Part shown: positions 27,420 through 37,993 of the stretch, piece by piece
Numbering within the stretch: the first letter of the stretch is position 1
Layout: the number at the start of each line of letters is the position of its first letter
Assembly (NCBI RefSeq): GCF_016412875.1
Contig: NZ_JAEKPD010000006.1
Span: 123,881-187,880, forward strand
Direction: 5' to 3'
From: Palleronia pontilimi
Lineage (GTDB): Bacteria > Pseudomonadota > Alphaproteobacteria > Rhodobacterales > Rhodobacteraceae
Length of the DNA: 64,000 nt
The notes under the pieces: model-generated
Seen by the model: only the letters and a program-made list of their open reading frames with translations
Databases searched by the model: none
What the model was told of the DNA's origin: nothing
Program-made: the position numbers and the translations under genes

Positions 27420-28946
27420 TCACACCAGCGCGCCCTGCGCCATCCGGTTCAGGAAGGTGTCGGCCTCGGACAGGATCCGCGCGCGCTTGTCGGCGTCCAT
27501 CCGGTCCCATGTCGCGTACATCTGCGCCATGCGCGGGTTCGACGAGAACCGCTCGCGGTGCCGGTCCATGAAGGCCCAGTAAAGCAGATTGAACGGGCAG
27601 GCACCCTCACCCACCTTGGTCTTCACGTTGTAGTGGCAGTCGCCGCAATAGTCCGACATCTTGGCGATGTAGTTGCCGCTGGACACGTAGGGTTTCGAGC
27701 CGACGATGCCGCCATCGGCGAACTGGCTCATGCCGATGACATTGGGCGCCTCGACCCATTCGTAGGCGTCGGCATAGACGGCCAGGTACCATTCGTGGAC
27801 CTCGTGCGGGTCGATTCCCGCCAGCAGTGCGAAGTTGCCGGTGACCATCAGGCGCTGGATGTGGTGGGCGTAGGCCTCGGCGCGGGTCTGCTCGACCGCC
27901 TTCGAGATGCAGCGCATGTTGGTGGCGTCGCCCCAGTAGAAGCCCGGCAGCGACCGCCCGTGGCCCAGCACGTTGCGCGACGTGTAATCGGGACCCTCGC
28001 GGAAGTAGATGCCGCGCATGTATTCGCGCCAGCCGATGATCTGGCGGATGAAGCCCTCGACTGCGTTTATGGGCGCGTCGCCGGACTTCCACGCGTGCTC
28101 GGCCGCCTCGCAGATCTCGCGCCAGTGCAGCAGCCCCGCGTTCAGGTACATCGAGATCACGGCGTGGTAGAGAAACCGATCCTCGGCCAGCATCGCGTCC
28201 TGGTAGTCGCCGAATTTCGGCAGCGCGTTCTGGATGAAATGCGTGAGCGCCCGGCGCGCCTGTCCCTGGTCGGTGGCGAACCAGAACGGGGTCAGGTCGC
28301 CGAAATTGTTGCCGAAGCGGCGGCCCACAAGCTCCAGCACCTCGGTCACCGTGTCGTCGGGGGTGAACTGCATCGGCCCGCCGAAATCCACCTCGTCCGG
28401 GGCGGGCTTGCGGTTGTCGTGGTCGTAGTTCCACTTGCCCCCCGCGGGCTGGTCGCCGTCCATCAGCAGGCCGGTGCGGCGGCGCATGTCGCGGTAGAAC
28501 CACTCCATCCGCAATTCCTTGCGGCCCTCGGCCCAAGCGTCGAAATCGGCGTGGGAGGCGAGGAAGCGGTCGTCCTGCCGGATCTCGACATCGAGCGGGC
28601 AATCCTGCAGCGCCTGGATGAGCCGCCATTCACCGGGCTCGGTCGCCACCACGCGCGATGTTCCAAATTCGTCGGCCCGGCGCAGCAATTCGCCCGGGAT
28701 CGAGCCGGAATTGTCGGGATCGTCCAGTTTCGTGTAGGCCACCGTCCAGCCTTCACCGCGCAGCCGGTCGGCGAACTTGCGCATGGCGGCGAAGAGAAAC
28801 GCGATCTTCTTGGGGTGGTGGGGCACGTAGGTGGCTTCGTCCGCGACCTCGGCCATGACGATCACGTCGTCGCGCGTCGCCTCGCGCAGGGCCGAAAGAT
28901 CCTGCGACAGCTGGTCGCCCAGGACCAGGACCAGGCGCGCTACCAC
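27420..28946 (-). CDS. Cryptochrome/photolyase family protein, FeS-BCP type
   Basis: 508 residues. The start is a GTG at 28946 that overlaps the end of the upstream SDR gene by 7 bases, giving VVARLVLVLGDQLSQDLSAL; the open frame further upstream is only the SDR gene read in the wrong frame. The C-terminal part has YCGDCHYNVKTKVGEGACPF, whose cysteines match the 4Fe-4S ligands of the PhrB/CryB subgroup, and the block VTGNFALLAG typical of it. Relatives repair (6-4) photoproducts or act as blue-light regulators; which applies here cannot be told. Confidence 0.93.
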   Translation of the reverse strand: MVARLVLVLGDQLSQDLSALREATRDDVIVMAEVADEATYVPHHPKKIAFLFAAMRKFADRLRGEGWTVAYTKLDDPDNSGSIPGELLRRADEFGTSRVVATEPGEWRLIQALQDCPLDVEIRQDDRFLASHADFDAWAEGRKELRMEWFYRDMRRRTGLLMDGDQPAGGKWNYDHDNRKPAPDEVDFGGPMQFTPDDTVTEVLELVGRRFGNNFGDLTPFWFATDQGQARRALTHFIQNALPKFGDYQDAMLAEDRFLYHAVISMYLNAGLLHWREICEAAEHAWKSGDAPINAVEGFIRQIIGWREYMRGIYFREGPDYTSRNVLGHGRSLPGFYWGDATNMRCISKAVEQTRAEAYAHHIQRLMVTGNFALLAGIDPHEVHEWYLAVYADAYEWVEAPNVIGMSQFADGGIVGSKPYVSSGNYIAKMSDYCGDCHYNVKTKVGEGACPFNLLYWAFMDRHRERFSSNPRMAQMYATWDRMDADKRARILSEADTFLNRMAQGALV

Positions 28947-29602
28947 TGGATCGGCTCGGCCGCGTAATCGAAGAATTGCCCGGTCTGGTCGGGTGTCAGC
29001 CCTTCGATCACGTCGACCAGGTTCTTCGCGGCTTCTTCGGCCGTGACCTTGTCGTGGTCGGGGTAGTTTTCGGTGAAAGACGTGGCCACGGTGCCGGGGT
29101 GCAGGCAGGTCACGATCGCTTCCTTGCGGGTGCGCGCGATTTCCACCGCGGCACCGTGCAGCAGCGAGTTCAGCGCGGCCTTGGAGGTGCGGTAGGAATA
29201 CCAGCCGCCCATGCGGTTGTCGCCGATGCTGCCCACCCGCGCCGACAGGGCCGCGAAGACGAAGCGCGACTTGCGCGGGATGCGCGATTTCCAGTGCTTC
29301 AGCACCAGCGCGGGGCCAAGCGCGTTCAGCCGCATCTGGGCGATCAGCTCGTCCGCGCTCAAGTCGTCCAGCTGCTTTTCGGGTGCGTCGCGGGTGCAGG
29401 TCAAAGCACCCGTGGCCACGAAGACCAGGTCGAAATCGCCCTTGATGCCGTCCAGCGCCGCCTTCACGCTGTCCTCGTCCGTCACGTCCAGGCCGTCGGC
29501 GCTGCGCGACAGGGTCGCGACCTCGACGCCGCGCCCTTCCAGCTCGGCCACGATGGCCTGCCCCACGCCGCCCGACGCGCCGATCACCAATGCTTTGTCC
29601 AT
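28940..29602 (-). CDS. Short-chain dehydrogenase/reductase coupled to the cryptochrome gene
   Basis: 220 residues of the SDR fold: ALVIGASGGVGQAIV is the nucleotide-binding loop and YSYRTSKAALNSL the YxxxK active site; CLHPGTVATSF follows. It resembles the CsgA-like short SDR group. The stop codon lies inside the first codons of the cryptochrome gene, so the two are translationally coupled. The substrate is unknown; the pairing suggests a role in light or stress response (inference). Confidence 0.9.
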   Translation of the reverse strand: MDKALVIGASGGVGQAIVAELEGRGVEVATLSRSADGLDVTDEDSVKAALDGIKGDFDLVFVATGALTCTRDAPEKQLDDLSADELIAQMRLNALGPALVLKHWKSRIPRKSRFVFAALSARVGSIGDNRMGGWYSYRTSKAALNSLLHGAAVEIARTRKEAIVTCLHPGTVATSFTENYPDHDKVTAEEAAKNLVDVIEGLTPDQTGQFFDYAAEPIQW

Positions 29603-29689
29603 CCCGTTCTCCTTGCCTTGGGCTGCCAGCTAGGGGGCCGCGACAGCGGGTCAACGAAAGGGGTTTTCATTCGCGCGCAGCCGGATACT

Positions 29690-29761
29690 ATGCCGCATAT
29701 GGATATGCGTGCGTTTCCTTCGGCCCAGCGCGGCCTGCTGCTGCTTCTTAGTCGCCTCTGA
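29690..29761 (+). CDS. Leucine-rich leader peptide of leuA (attenuator)
   Basis: A 23-codon frame ends in five consecutive leucine codons (CTG CTG CTG CTT CTT), then Ser-Arg-Leu and TGA; the peptide is MPHMDMRAFPSAQRGLLLLL plus three residues. Three ATGs (29690, 29699, 29705) are possible starts. It lies 75 bases before leuA. This is the expected form of a ribosome-mediated attenuator that senses charged tRNA-Leu. Confidence 0.85.
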   Translation: MPHMDMRAFPSAQRGLLLLLSRL

Positions 29762-29790
29762 GCGTGCCTGTCGGCGCGACCGCTCAGGGG
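29755..29790 (+). promoter_or_regulatory. Hairpin overlapping the leuA leader stop codon
   Basis: The segment CCTCTGAGCG at the leader stop pairs with CGCTCAGGGG 16 bases later (10 bp with one G-T pair). A ribosome stalled on the leucine codons or resting at the stop would affect this stem differently. There is no strong U-run, so control may act on leuA translation or through Rho rather than intrinsic termination (inference). Confidence 0.6.
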
Positions 29791-29836
29791 TGGACCAGCG
29801 CCGAAACCGGATGAAGCACAGCAGAAAGACGATCCC

Positions 29837-31420
29837 ATGACCAATCCCGATATGCAAAAGGCCCAAGACGGCCGCGTTCTGATCTTCGACACCACCTTGC
29901 GCGACGGCGAGCAATCGCCCGGCGCCACCATGAGCCACCGCGAGAAGCTGGAAATCGCCGAGATGCTCGACGAAATGGGCGTGGACATCATCGAGGCGGG
30001 CTTTCCCATCGCGTCCGAAGGCGATTTCGCCGCGGTGAAGGCCATCGCGGAGCAGACCAGATCCGCCACGATCTGCGGCCTGTCGCGCGCAAATTTCAAG
30101 GATATCGACCGCGCGTGGGAGGCGGTGAAGCCCGCCAGATCCCCGCGCATCCACACCTTCATCGGCACCTCGCCGCTGCACCGGGCCATACCGAACCTGA
30201 CCATGGACGAGATGGCCCAGCGCATCCACGACACCGTGACCCACGCGCGCAACCTGACCGACAACGTGCAATGGTCGCCCATGGACGCCACCCGCACCGA
30301 GTGGGACTTCCTGAGGCGCACGGTGGAAATCGCCATCAAGGCGGGCGCCACGACGATCAACATCCCCGACACGGTGGGCTATACCGCGCCGGTGGAATCC
30401 GCCGACCTGATCCGGCGCCTGATCGCCGAGGTCGAAGGCGCCGAGGACGTGATCTTCGCCACCCATTGCCACAACGACCTGGGCATGGCGACGGCCAACA
30501 GCCTGGCCGCCGTGGAAGGCGGCGCGCGTCAGGTGGAATGCACGATCAACGGTCTGGGCGAGCGGGCGGGCAACACCGCGCTGGAAGAAATCGTGATGGC
30601 GCTGAAGGTGCGCCACGACATCCTGCCCTATGACACCGGCGTGGACAGCCGCAAGATCATGGCGATCTCGCGCCGGGTGGCGACGGTCAGCGGCTTCCCG
30701 GTGCAGTTCAACAAGGCCATCGTCGGCAAGAACGCCTTCGCGCACGAATCCGGCATCCACCAGGACGGGATGCTGAAGAACGCCGAGACCTTCGAGATCA
30801 TGCGCCCCGAAGACGTGGGCCTGTCGGGCACGTCGCTGCCCATGGGCAAGCATTCGGGCCGGGCGGCACTGCGCGCAAAGCTGAAAGAGCTGGGCTTCGA
30901 CGTGGCCGATAACCAGCTGAACGACATCTTCGTGCGGTTCAAGGACCTGGCCGACCGCAAGAAGGAAGTCTTCGACGAGGATATCGAGGCGCTGGTGCGC
31001 GCCCAAGGCGCGGCCGAGCAGAATATCCGGCTGAAGTTCATGCGCGTCATCTGCGGCACCGAGGCGCCGCAATCGGCCGATGTCATCCTGACCATCGACG
31101 GCGCCGATCACCAGGTCACGGCCCAGGGCGACGGGCCGGTGGACGCGGCGTTCAACGCGATCAAGAAGCTGGTCCCGCACAACGCCCGGCTGCAGCTCTA
31201 CCAGGTGCATGCTGTGACCGAAGGCACCGACGCGCAGGCCACCGTGACCGTCCGGATGGAGGAAGACGGGCGCATCGTCACCGGCCAGTCCGCCGACACC
31301 GACACCGTGGTGGCCAGCGCGCGGGCCTATATCACCGCGCTGAACCGCCTGCTGGTCAAGCGCGCGTTGACCGGTGCGGGCACCGACACCAAGTCGGTCA
31401 GCTACAAGGACGCGGGCTGA
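29837..31420 (+). CDS. leuA: 2-isopropylmalate synthase
   Basis: 527-residue enzyme catalysing the first committed step of leucine synthesis (acetyl-CoA plus 2-oxoisovalerate). The TIM-barrel start IFDTTLRDGEQSPGATM and the metal motif THCHNDLGMATANSLAA are intact. The C-terminal part (about 395-510) is the regulatory LeuA dimer domain that binds leucine for feedback inhibition. It is a single gene behind a leucine-rich leader, so control is likely both by attenuation and by feedback. Confidence 0.97.
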   Translation: MTNPDMQKAQDGRVLIFDTTLRDGEQSPGATMSHREKLEIAEMLDEMGVDIIEAGFPIASEGDFAAVKAIAEQTRSATICGLSRANFKDIDRAWEAVKPARSPRIHTFIGTSPLHRAIPNLTMDEMAQRIHDTVTHARNLTDNVQWSPMDATRTEWDFLRRTVEIAIKAGATTINIPDTVGYTAPVESADLIRRLIAEVEGAEDVIFATHCHNDLGMATANSLAAVEGGARQVECTINGLGERAGNTALEEIVMALKVRHDILPYDTGVDSRKIMAISRRVATVSGFPVQFNKAIVGKNAFAHESGIHQDGMLKNAETFEIMRPEDVGLSGTSLPMGKHSGRAALRAKLKELGFDVADNQLNDIFVRFKDLADRKKEVFDEDIEALVRAQGAAEQNIRLKFMRVICGTEAPQSADVILTIDGADHQVTAQGDGPVDAAFNAIKKLVPHNARLQLYQVHAVTEGTDAQATVTVRMEEDGRIVTGQSADTDTVVASARAYITALNRLLVKRALTGAGTDTKSVSYKDAG

Positions 31421-32774
<1,354 letters not shown>

Positions 32775-32810
32775 TCCTGAGGGGGCGCGGCACGCCCCGA
32801 GGGGACCGGA

Positions 32811-33716
32811 ATGGCAAGAGACAGGAACACGTCAGACGATTTCGTCAGACCGGTCAGGCGCATCCTGACCGGTGTGGTCGTGATCGTTCTTCTGGCCGTC
32901 TTCCTGTTCTGGCGCATCGACAGCCCCCGCGCCGAGCGCCTGCGCGCCCAGGTCATCGACCAGGTCGTGCCCAGCTTCGAATGGGCGCTTGTTCCGGTCA
33001 CGAAACTCGCGGGCATGGTCGAGAATTTCCAAAGCTACACCCGCATCTACGAGCAGAACCAGGACCTGCGCCGCGAGCTGCAGCAGATGAAGGCGTGGAA
33101 GGAAGCCGCGCTTCAGCTGGAACAGGAAAACGCCAAGCTGTTGGATCTGAACAAGGTGCGGCTGGACCCGAAGCTGAATTTCATCACCGGCGTCGTGCTG
33201 GCCGACAGCGGCTCGCCCTTTCGGCAATCGGTGCTGCTGAACCTGGGCGCCCGCGACGGCATCCGGGACGGCTGGGCGACGACCGACGGTCTGGGCCTCG
33301 TGGGGCGCGTGTCGGGCGTGGGCAACAGCTCGTCGCGGGTGATCCTGCTGTCGGACAGCAACAGCCGCGTGCCGGTGGCGATCCAGCCGTCCGGCCAGCG
33401 CGCGATCCTGGCGGGCGACAATTCGAAACTGCCGCCGCTGGATTTCGTGGAAGAGCCGGAAGAGGTCCGTCCCGGCGACCGGGTGGTCAGTTCCGGCGAC
33501 GGCGGCGTGCTGCCCGCGGGGCTTCTGGTGGGCCAGGTCGTGCAGGGCTCGGACCGGGTTCTGCGCGTGCGCCTGGCCGCCGATTACGAGCGGCTGGAAT
33601 TCATGCGCGTGCTGCGTTCGCAACCGGCGACCCCGATCAGCGATCCGGGCGGTCTGGTCGCGCCATCGCGCAGCCCCGACACCGTGGCCCAGGCCGCGGA
33701 GAGCGCCGATGGTTGA
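32811..33716 (+). CDS. mreC: Rod shape-determining protein MreC
   Basis: 301 residues: a cytoplasmic start, one membrane helix (about residues 20-38, VVIVLLAVFLFW), a coiled coil (about 70-110, rich in Gln, Glu and Leu), and a periplasmic beta-barrel domain with LVGRVSGVGNSSSRVILLSD. MreC links MreB to PBP2 and RodA. The last codons overlap mreD by 8 bases. Confidence 0.96.
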   Translation: MARDRNTSDDFVRPVRRILTGVVVIVLLAVFLFWRIDSPRAERLRAQVIDQVVPSFEWALVPVTKLAGMVENFQSYTRIYEQNQDLRRELQQMKAWKEAALQLEQENAKLLDLNKVRLDPKLNFITGVVLADSGSPFRQSVLLNLGARDGIRDGWATTDGLGLVGRVSGVGNSSSRVILLSDSNSRVPVAIQPSGQRAILAGDNSKLPPLDFVEEPEEVRPGDRVVSSGDGGVLPAGLLVGQVVQGSDRVLRVRLAADYERLEFMRVLRSQPATPISDPGGLVAPSRSPDTVAQAAESADG

Positions 33717-34242
33717 TCCGCTCACCCTTCGCCGCCTGGGTTTTCGCGCGATCTTCGCGGGCCTGTCGGTGTTGATCCTGTTCATCCTGATCCTGCCCTT
33801 TCACACCGCCAGCAACCCCATGAGCACGCCCGATCTGCTGGTGCTGCTGGCCTTCGCCTGGGTTCTGCGGCGGCCGGATTACGTGCCGGTGCTGCTGGTG
33901 GCGGCCGTGATCCTGATGTCGGATATCCTGTTCATGCGGCCGCTGGGCCTGTGGACGGCGCTTGTGGTCGCTGCGCTGGAGTTCCTGCGCGGGCGCGGCC
34001 ATCTGAGCTCCGAGCTGCCCTTTCCCGTCGAGTGGGCGCTGGTGGCCGCGACGCTGACCGCGATCTCGGCCGCCAACGTGCTGGTCCTGGCGGTGTTCAT
34101 GGTCCCGCAACCACCCTTCACCGCGATCCTGATGCAGGTCTTCGTGTCGGTCGCGGTCTATCCGCTGGTGGTCGCCTTCAGCGCCTTCGTCGTCGGCGTG
34201 CGCCCGCCCGCGCCGTCCGAACGGGAGGGCCTGCGCGCATGA
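33709..34242 (+). CDS. mreD: Rod shape-determining protein MreD
   Basis: 177-residue integral membrane protein with five to six hydrophobic helices, of the usual size for MreD. The sequence is poorly conserved in the family; identification rests mainly on position between mreC and mrdA, the overlaps on both sides (8 bases with mreC, ATGA with mrdA), and RRPDYVPVLLVAAVILMSD. Confidence 0.93.
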   Translation: MVDPLTLRRLGFRAIFAGLSVLILFILILPFHTASNPMSTPDLLVLLAFAWVLRRPDYVPVLLVAAVILMSDILFMRPLGLWTALVVAALEFLRGRGHLSSELPFPVEWALVAATLTAISAANVLVLAVFMVPQPPFTAILMQVFVSVAVYPLVVAFSAFVVGVRPPAPSEREGLRA

Positions 34243-36161
34243 AACGCAGCCCGCGCGATACCGAAGCGTCGCTGCGCAAGATCTCGCGCCGCAGCCTGGT
34301 GCTGGGCGGCGTGCAGCTGGGCGCGGCGGGCATCCTGGGCTGGCGGATGCGCCAGATGCAGGTCGAGCAAGCCGACGAGTTCCGCCTGCTGGCCGAGGAA
34401 AACCGCATCAACATGCGTCTGATCGCGCCCGCGCGCGGGCTGATCTTCGATCGCAACGGCATCCCGCTGGCAGAGAACGCGCAGAATTACCGCATCGTCA
34501 TCGTGCGCGAAGACGCGGGCGACGTGGACCTGACCATCGAGAAGCTGCGCCAGCTGATCTATCTGGATCCGGTCGAGCTGGACCGCGCGCGCAAGGAGAT
34601 CAAGCGCCGCTCGCCCTTCGTGCCGGTGACGCTGACCGACCAGCGCAGCTGGGAAGACATCGCGACGGTGGCCGTCAACGCGCCCGCCCTGCCCGGCATC
34701 ACGCCGGACGTGGGTCTCACGCGCAACTACCCGCTGGACGAGGATTTCGCCCATATCGTCGGCTACGTGGGCCCGGTCAGCGACTACGACCTGAGCCGCA
34801 TCGACGACGACGACCCGCTGCTGCAGATCCCCAAGTTCCAGATCGGCAAGACGGGCGTCGAGCAGAAATACGAGCGCACGCTGCGCGGCAGTGCCGGCGC
34901 GCGCCGGATCGAGGTGAACGCCGCGGGCCGCGTCATGCGCGAGCTCGGCCGCGATCCGGGCGACGCGGGCGGCGACATGCAGCTGACCATCGACAGCAAG
35001 CTGCAGAATTTCGTCGAGGCCCGGCTGGCCCCGGCCCTGTCGGCCAGCGCCGTGGTGATGGACACGCGCAATGGCGACCTGCTGGCCGTGGGCAACGCGC
35101 CCAGCTTCGATCCCAACAAGTTCGTGCGCGGGATCTCGGTCTCGGATTACGGCGAGCTGACCAACAACAAGTATCGCCCCCTGTCCAACAAGGCGGTTCA
35201 GGGTGCCTATCCGCCCGGCTCGACCTTCAAGATGATGGTTACCATGGCGGCGCTGGACGCGGGCCTGCTTAACCCCGGCGAGACGTTCTATTGCGGCGGC
35301 TACCACACGCTCGGCAACCGCCGCTTCCACTGCTGGAAGCGGGGCGGGCATGGCTGGGTCAACCTGGAAAAGTCGCTGCAGCAATCCTGCGACGTCTATT
35401 ACTACGAGCTGGCCCAGCGCATCGGGATCGAGCGCATCGCCGAGACGTCGCGCCGCTTCGGCCTGGGGGAGCGGTTCGATCTGCCCATGTCCGCCGTCAG
35501 CCCCGGCATCATGCCCGACAAGCAGTGGCTGTTCGAGCGCTACAAGCAGAACTGGCGCGTCGGCGACAGCCTGAACGCGGCGATCGGCCAAGGCTACGTG
35601 CTGAGCACGCCGCTGCAGCTGGCGGTGATGACCGCGCGCCTGGCCTCGGGCACCCGGATCGAGCCGCGCCTGGTCAAGTCGGTGGACGGGGTCGAGCCCG
35701 AGCCGGTGGGCATCGAGCCGCTGGGCTTTCGCGAAGACCACCTGAACTACGTGCGCCGCGGCATGTTCGCGGTGGGCAATTCGCGCCGTGGCACGGCCTA
35801 CGGCTCGCGCATCGAGGCGGCCGACAAGCGCATGGCGGGCAAGACCGGCACCAGCCAGGTCCGCAGCGTGGTGGTCCGCAACCAGGACGTCCCCTGGGAA
35901 GAGCGCGACCACGCCCTGTTCGTGGGCTTCGCGCCCTACGAGAACCCGCACCTGGCGGTGTCGGTCGTGGTCGAGCATGGCGGCGGCGGCTCGGCCGCGG
36001 CCGCACCGGTCGCGCGCGACATCATGCTGTTCGCGCTGAACGACGGGCTGCCACCGCTCGAGAACTACCCGTCCTCGCAACGCGCCCGGATTGGCGAATC
36101 GCTGTCCGAGCTGAACCTGCGGCAGAATTTCCGCCCCACGGACAGGGCGGACCGCGCATGA
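34239..36161 (+). CDS. mrdA: Penicillin-binding protein 2 (peptidoglycan transpeptidase)
   Basis: 640-residue class B PBP of the elongasome. A membrane anchor lies near the N-terminus (SLVLGGVQLGAAGILGW), followed by the dimerisation domain (ARGLIFDRNGIPLAEN) and the transpeptidase domain with the SxxK motif in YPPGSTFKM, SCDVYYYELA, and the KTGTSQV box. Start overlaps the mreD stop (ATGA) and its stop overlaps the rodA start. It cross-links lateral-wall peptidoglycan with RodA. Confidence 0.97.
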   Translation: MKRSPRDTEASLRKISRRSLVLGGVQLGAAGILGWRMRQMQVEQADEFRLLAEENRINMRLIAPARGLIFDRNGIPLAENAQNYRIVIVREDAGDVDLTIEKLRQLIYLDPVELDRARKEIKRRSPFVPVTLTDQRSWEDIATVAVNAPALPGITPDVGLTRNYPLDEDFAHIVGYVGPVSDYDLSRIDDDDPLLQIPKFQIGKTGVEQKYERTLRGSAGARRIEVNAAGRVMRELGRDPGDAGGDMQLTIDSKLQNFVEARLAPALSASAVVMDTRNGDLLAVGNAPSFDPNKFVRGISVSDYGELTNNKYRPLSNKAVQGAYPPGSTFKMMVTMAALDAGLLNPGETFYCGGYHTLGNRRFHCWKRGGHGWVNLEKSLQQSCDVYYYELAQRIGIERIAETSRRFGLGERFDLPMSAVSPGIMPDKQWLFERYKQNWRVGDSLNAAIGQGYVLSTPLQLAVMTARLASGTRIEPRLVKSVDGVEPEPVGIEPLGFREDHLNYVRRGMFAVGNSRRGTAYGSRIEAADKRMAGKTGTSQVRSVVVRNQDVPWEERDHALFVGFAPYENPHLAVSVVVEHGGGGSAAAAPVARDIMLFALNDGLPPLENYPSSQRARIGESLSELNLRQNFRPTDRADRA

Positions 36162-37303
36162 GTTACCTTGAATACAACGTCAAGACCGTCCCCACCGGCC
36201 CCACGAAGATCCTGTATCTGAACTGGCCGCTCGTGGTGCTGCTGACCACGGTGGCGTCGGTGGGCTTCCTGATGCTCTATTCGGTGGCGGGCGGCACCCT
36301 GCAGCCCTGGGCCGAGCCGCAGATGAAACGCTTCGCGCTGGGCCTGTTCGTGATGTTCGCCATCGCCATGGTGCCGATCTGGTTCTGGCGTAACATGGCC
36401 GGGCTTGCCTATGCGGTGTCGCTGGCGCTGCTTGTGGGCGTGGAATTCTTCGGCGAGACGGGCATGGGCGCCCAGCGCTGGATCAACCTCGGGTTCATGC
36501 GCCTGCAGCCGTCGGAGCTGACCAAGATTACCTTGGTGATGATCCTGGCCGCCTATTACGACTGGCTCGACATCCGCAAGACGTCGCGCCCGATCTGGGT
36601 GCTGATCCCGCTGCTGCTGATCGCCCTGCCCACCTACCTGGTGCTGCGCCAGCCCGATCTGGGCACCTCGATCCTGCTGGTCACGGGCGGCGGGCTGATC
36701 ATGTTCCTGGCGGGCGTGTCGTGGTGGTATTTCATCGCCGTGATCGCCGCGGGCGTCGGCACGGTCAGTGCCGTCTTCGCGTCGCGCGGCCAGGACTGGC
36801 AGCTTTTGAAGGACTACCAGTACCGCCGGATCGACACGTTCCTCGATCCGTCCTCGGACCCGTTGGGGGCGGGCTATCACATCACCCAGTCGAAGATCGC
36901 ACTGGGATCGGGGGGATGGACCGGGCGCGGCTTCATGCAGGGCACGCAAAGTCGGCTGAACTTCCTGCCCGAAAAGCACACCGACTTCATCTTCACCACC
37001 CTGGCCGAGGAATTCGGCTTCGTCGGCGCCGTGTCGCTGCTGACGCTTTACGTGTTGGTCGTCTTCTTCTGCGTCGTCTCGGCGGTGCGCAACCGCGACC
37101 GCTTCGGATCGCTGGTGACGCTGGGCATAGGGGCCACGTTCTTTTTGTTCTTCGCGGTCAACATGGCCATGGTCATGGGCCTGGCGCCCGTCGTGGGCGT
37201 GCCCTTGCCGCTGGTCAGCTATGGTGGCTCGGCGATGTTGGTGCTGATGGTCGGCTTCGGCCTGGCGCAGTCGGCCCATATCCACCGCCCCCGCGGACGC
37301 TGA
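36158..37303 (+). CDS. rodA: Rod shape-determining glycosyltransferase RodA
   Basis: 381-residue SEDS-family membrane protein with about ten helices; it polymerises lipid II into glycan strands for lateral wall growth. Conserved parts include GAQRWINLGFMRLQPSEL, LVLRQPDLGTSILL, and PEKHTDFIFTTLAEEFGFVG; the C-terminal GVPLPLVSYGGSAML is the family signature. It is the last of the five-gene cluster, joined to mrdA by ATGA. Confidence 0.97.
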   Translation: MSYLEYNVKTVPTGPTKILYLNWPLVVLLTTVASVGFLMLYSVAGGTLQPWAEPQMKRFALGLFVMFAIAMVPIWFWRNMAGLAYAVSLALLVGVEFFGETGMGAQRWINLGFMRLQPSELTKITLVMILAAYYDWLDIRKTSRPIWVLIPLLLIALPTYLVLRQPDLGTSILLVTGGGLIMFLAGVSWWYFIAVIAAGVGTVSAVFASRGQDWQLLKDYQYRRIDTFLDPSSDPLGAGYHITQSKIALGSGGWTGRGFMQGTQSRLNFLPEKHTDFIFTTLAEEFGFVGAVSLLTLYVLVVFFCVVSAVRNRDRFGSLVTLGIGATFFLFFAVNMAMVMGLAPVVGVPLPLVSYGGSAMLVLMVGFGLAQSAHIHRPRGR

Positions 37304-37372
37304 GACCGCTTTGCAGACGCGCCCCGGCATGAGATAGTCGGGGGGCCCGAGCCGCCACGCGAGGACGCCGCC

Positions 37373-37993
37373 ATGTCGTATCTGCGTTTCTACACGTCCC
37401 CCATGTCGCGCGGCCGGATCGTGCGCTGGATGCTCGAAGAGGTCGGCTGCGATTACGACACGCACCTGGTGGTCTTCGACGATCCGCGTCCCGAGGTGCT
37501 GCTGGCCGCCAATCCGCTGGGCAAGGTGCCGACGCTGATCCACGGCGACCGCGTCGTGACCGAGGCCGCGGCGATCTGCGCCTACCTGGCCGACGCCTTC
37601 CCCGAAGCGGGCCTTGCCCCACCCCTTGCCGAGCGGGCCGATTACTACCGCTGGCTGTTCTTCGCCGCCTCGACCCTGGAATACGCGGTGATGCACAAGG
37701 GCCTGGGACTGCAGATGCCCGAGGGACGCGAGCGCCAGATCGGCTACGGCAATTACGCGCGGGTGATGGACGCGCTCGAACAGGCAGTCGCCGGAAAGGG
37801 CTTCGTCGCGGGCGACAGCTTCAGCGCGGCGGATGTGTATCTGGGCTCGCAGATCGGGTGGGGCCTGCAATTCGGCACGATCGAGCCGCGCCCGGCCTTC
37901 GCGGCCTATTGGGCGGGGCTCAAGGACCGGCCCGCGAAGCGCCGCGCCGACCAGATCGACGACGCGCTGATGCCCGAAGGCCCCGCCGCATGA
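37373..37993 (+). CDS. Glutathione S-transferase family protein
   Basis: 206 residues with a thioredoxin-like N-terminal domain (YTSPMSRGRIVRWMLEEVG; NPLGKVPTLIHGDRVVTEAA binds glutathione) and a helical C-terminal domain. The serine in SPMSRGR is the likely activating residue. The gene is coupled by ATGA to the next one. Substrate unknown. Confidence 0.92.
   Translation: MSYLRFYTSPMSRGRIVRWMLEEVGCDYDTHLVVFDDPRPEVLLAANPLGKVPTLIHGDRVVTEAAAICAYLADAFPEAGLAPPLAERADYYRWLFFAASTLEYAVMHKGLGLQMPEGRERQIGYGNYARVMDALEQAVAGKGFVAGDSFSAADVYLGSQIGWGLQFGTIEPRPAFAAYWAGLKDRPAKRRADQIDDALMPEGPAA

Noticed and set aside
27420..29654. A 744-residue cryptochrome with a long N-terminal extension
   Set aside because: The first 236 residues are the SDR gene read in another frame; the GTG at 28946 gives the normal cryptochrome N-terminus.
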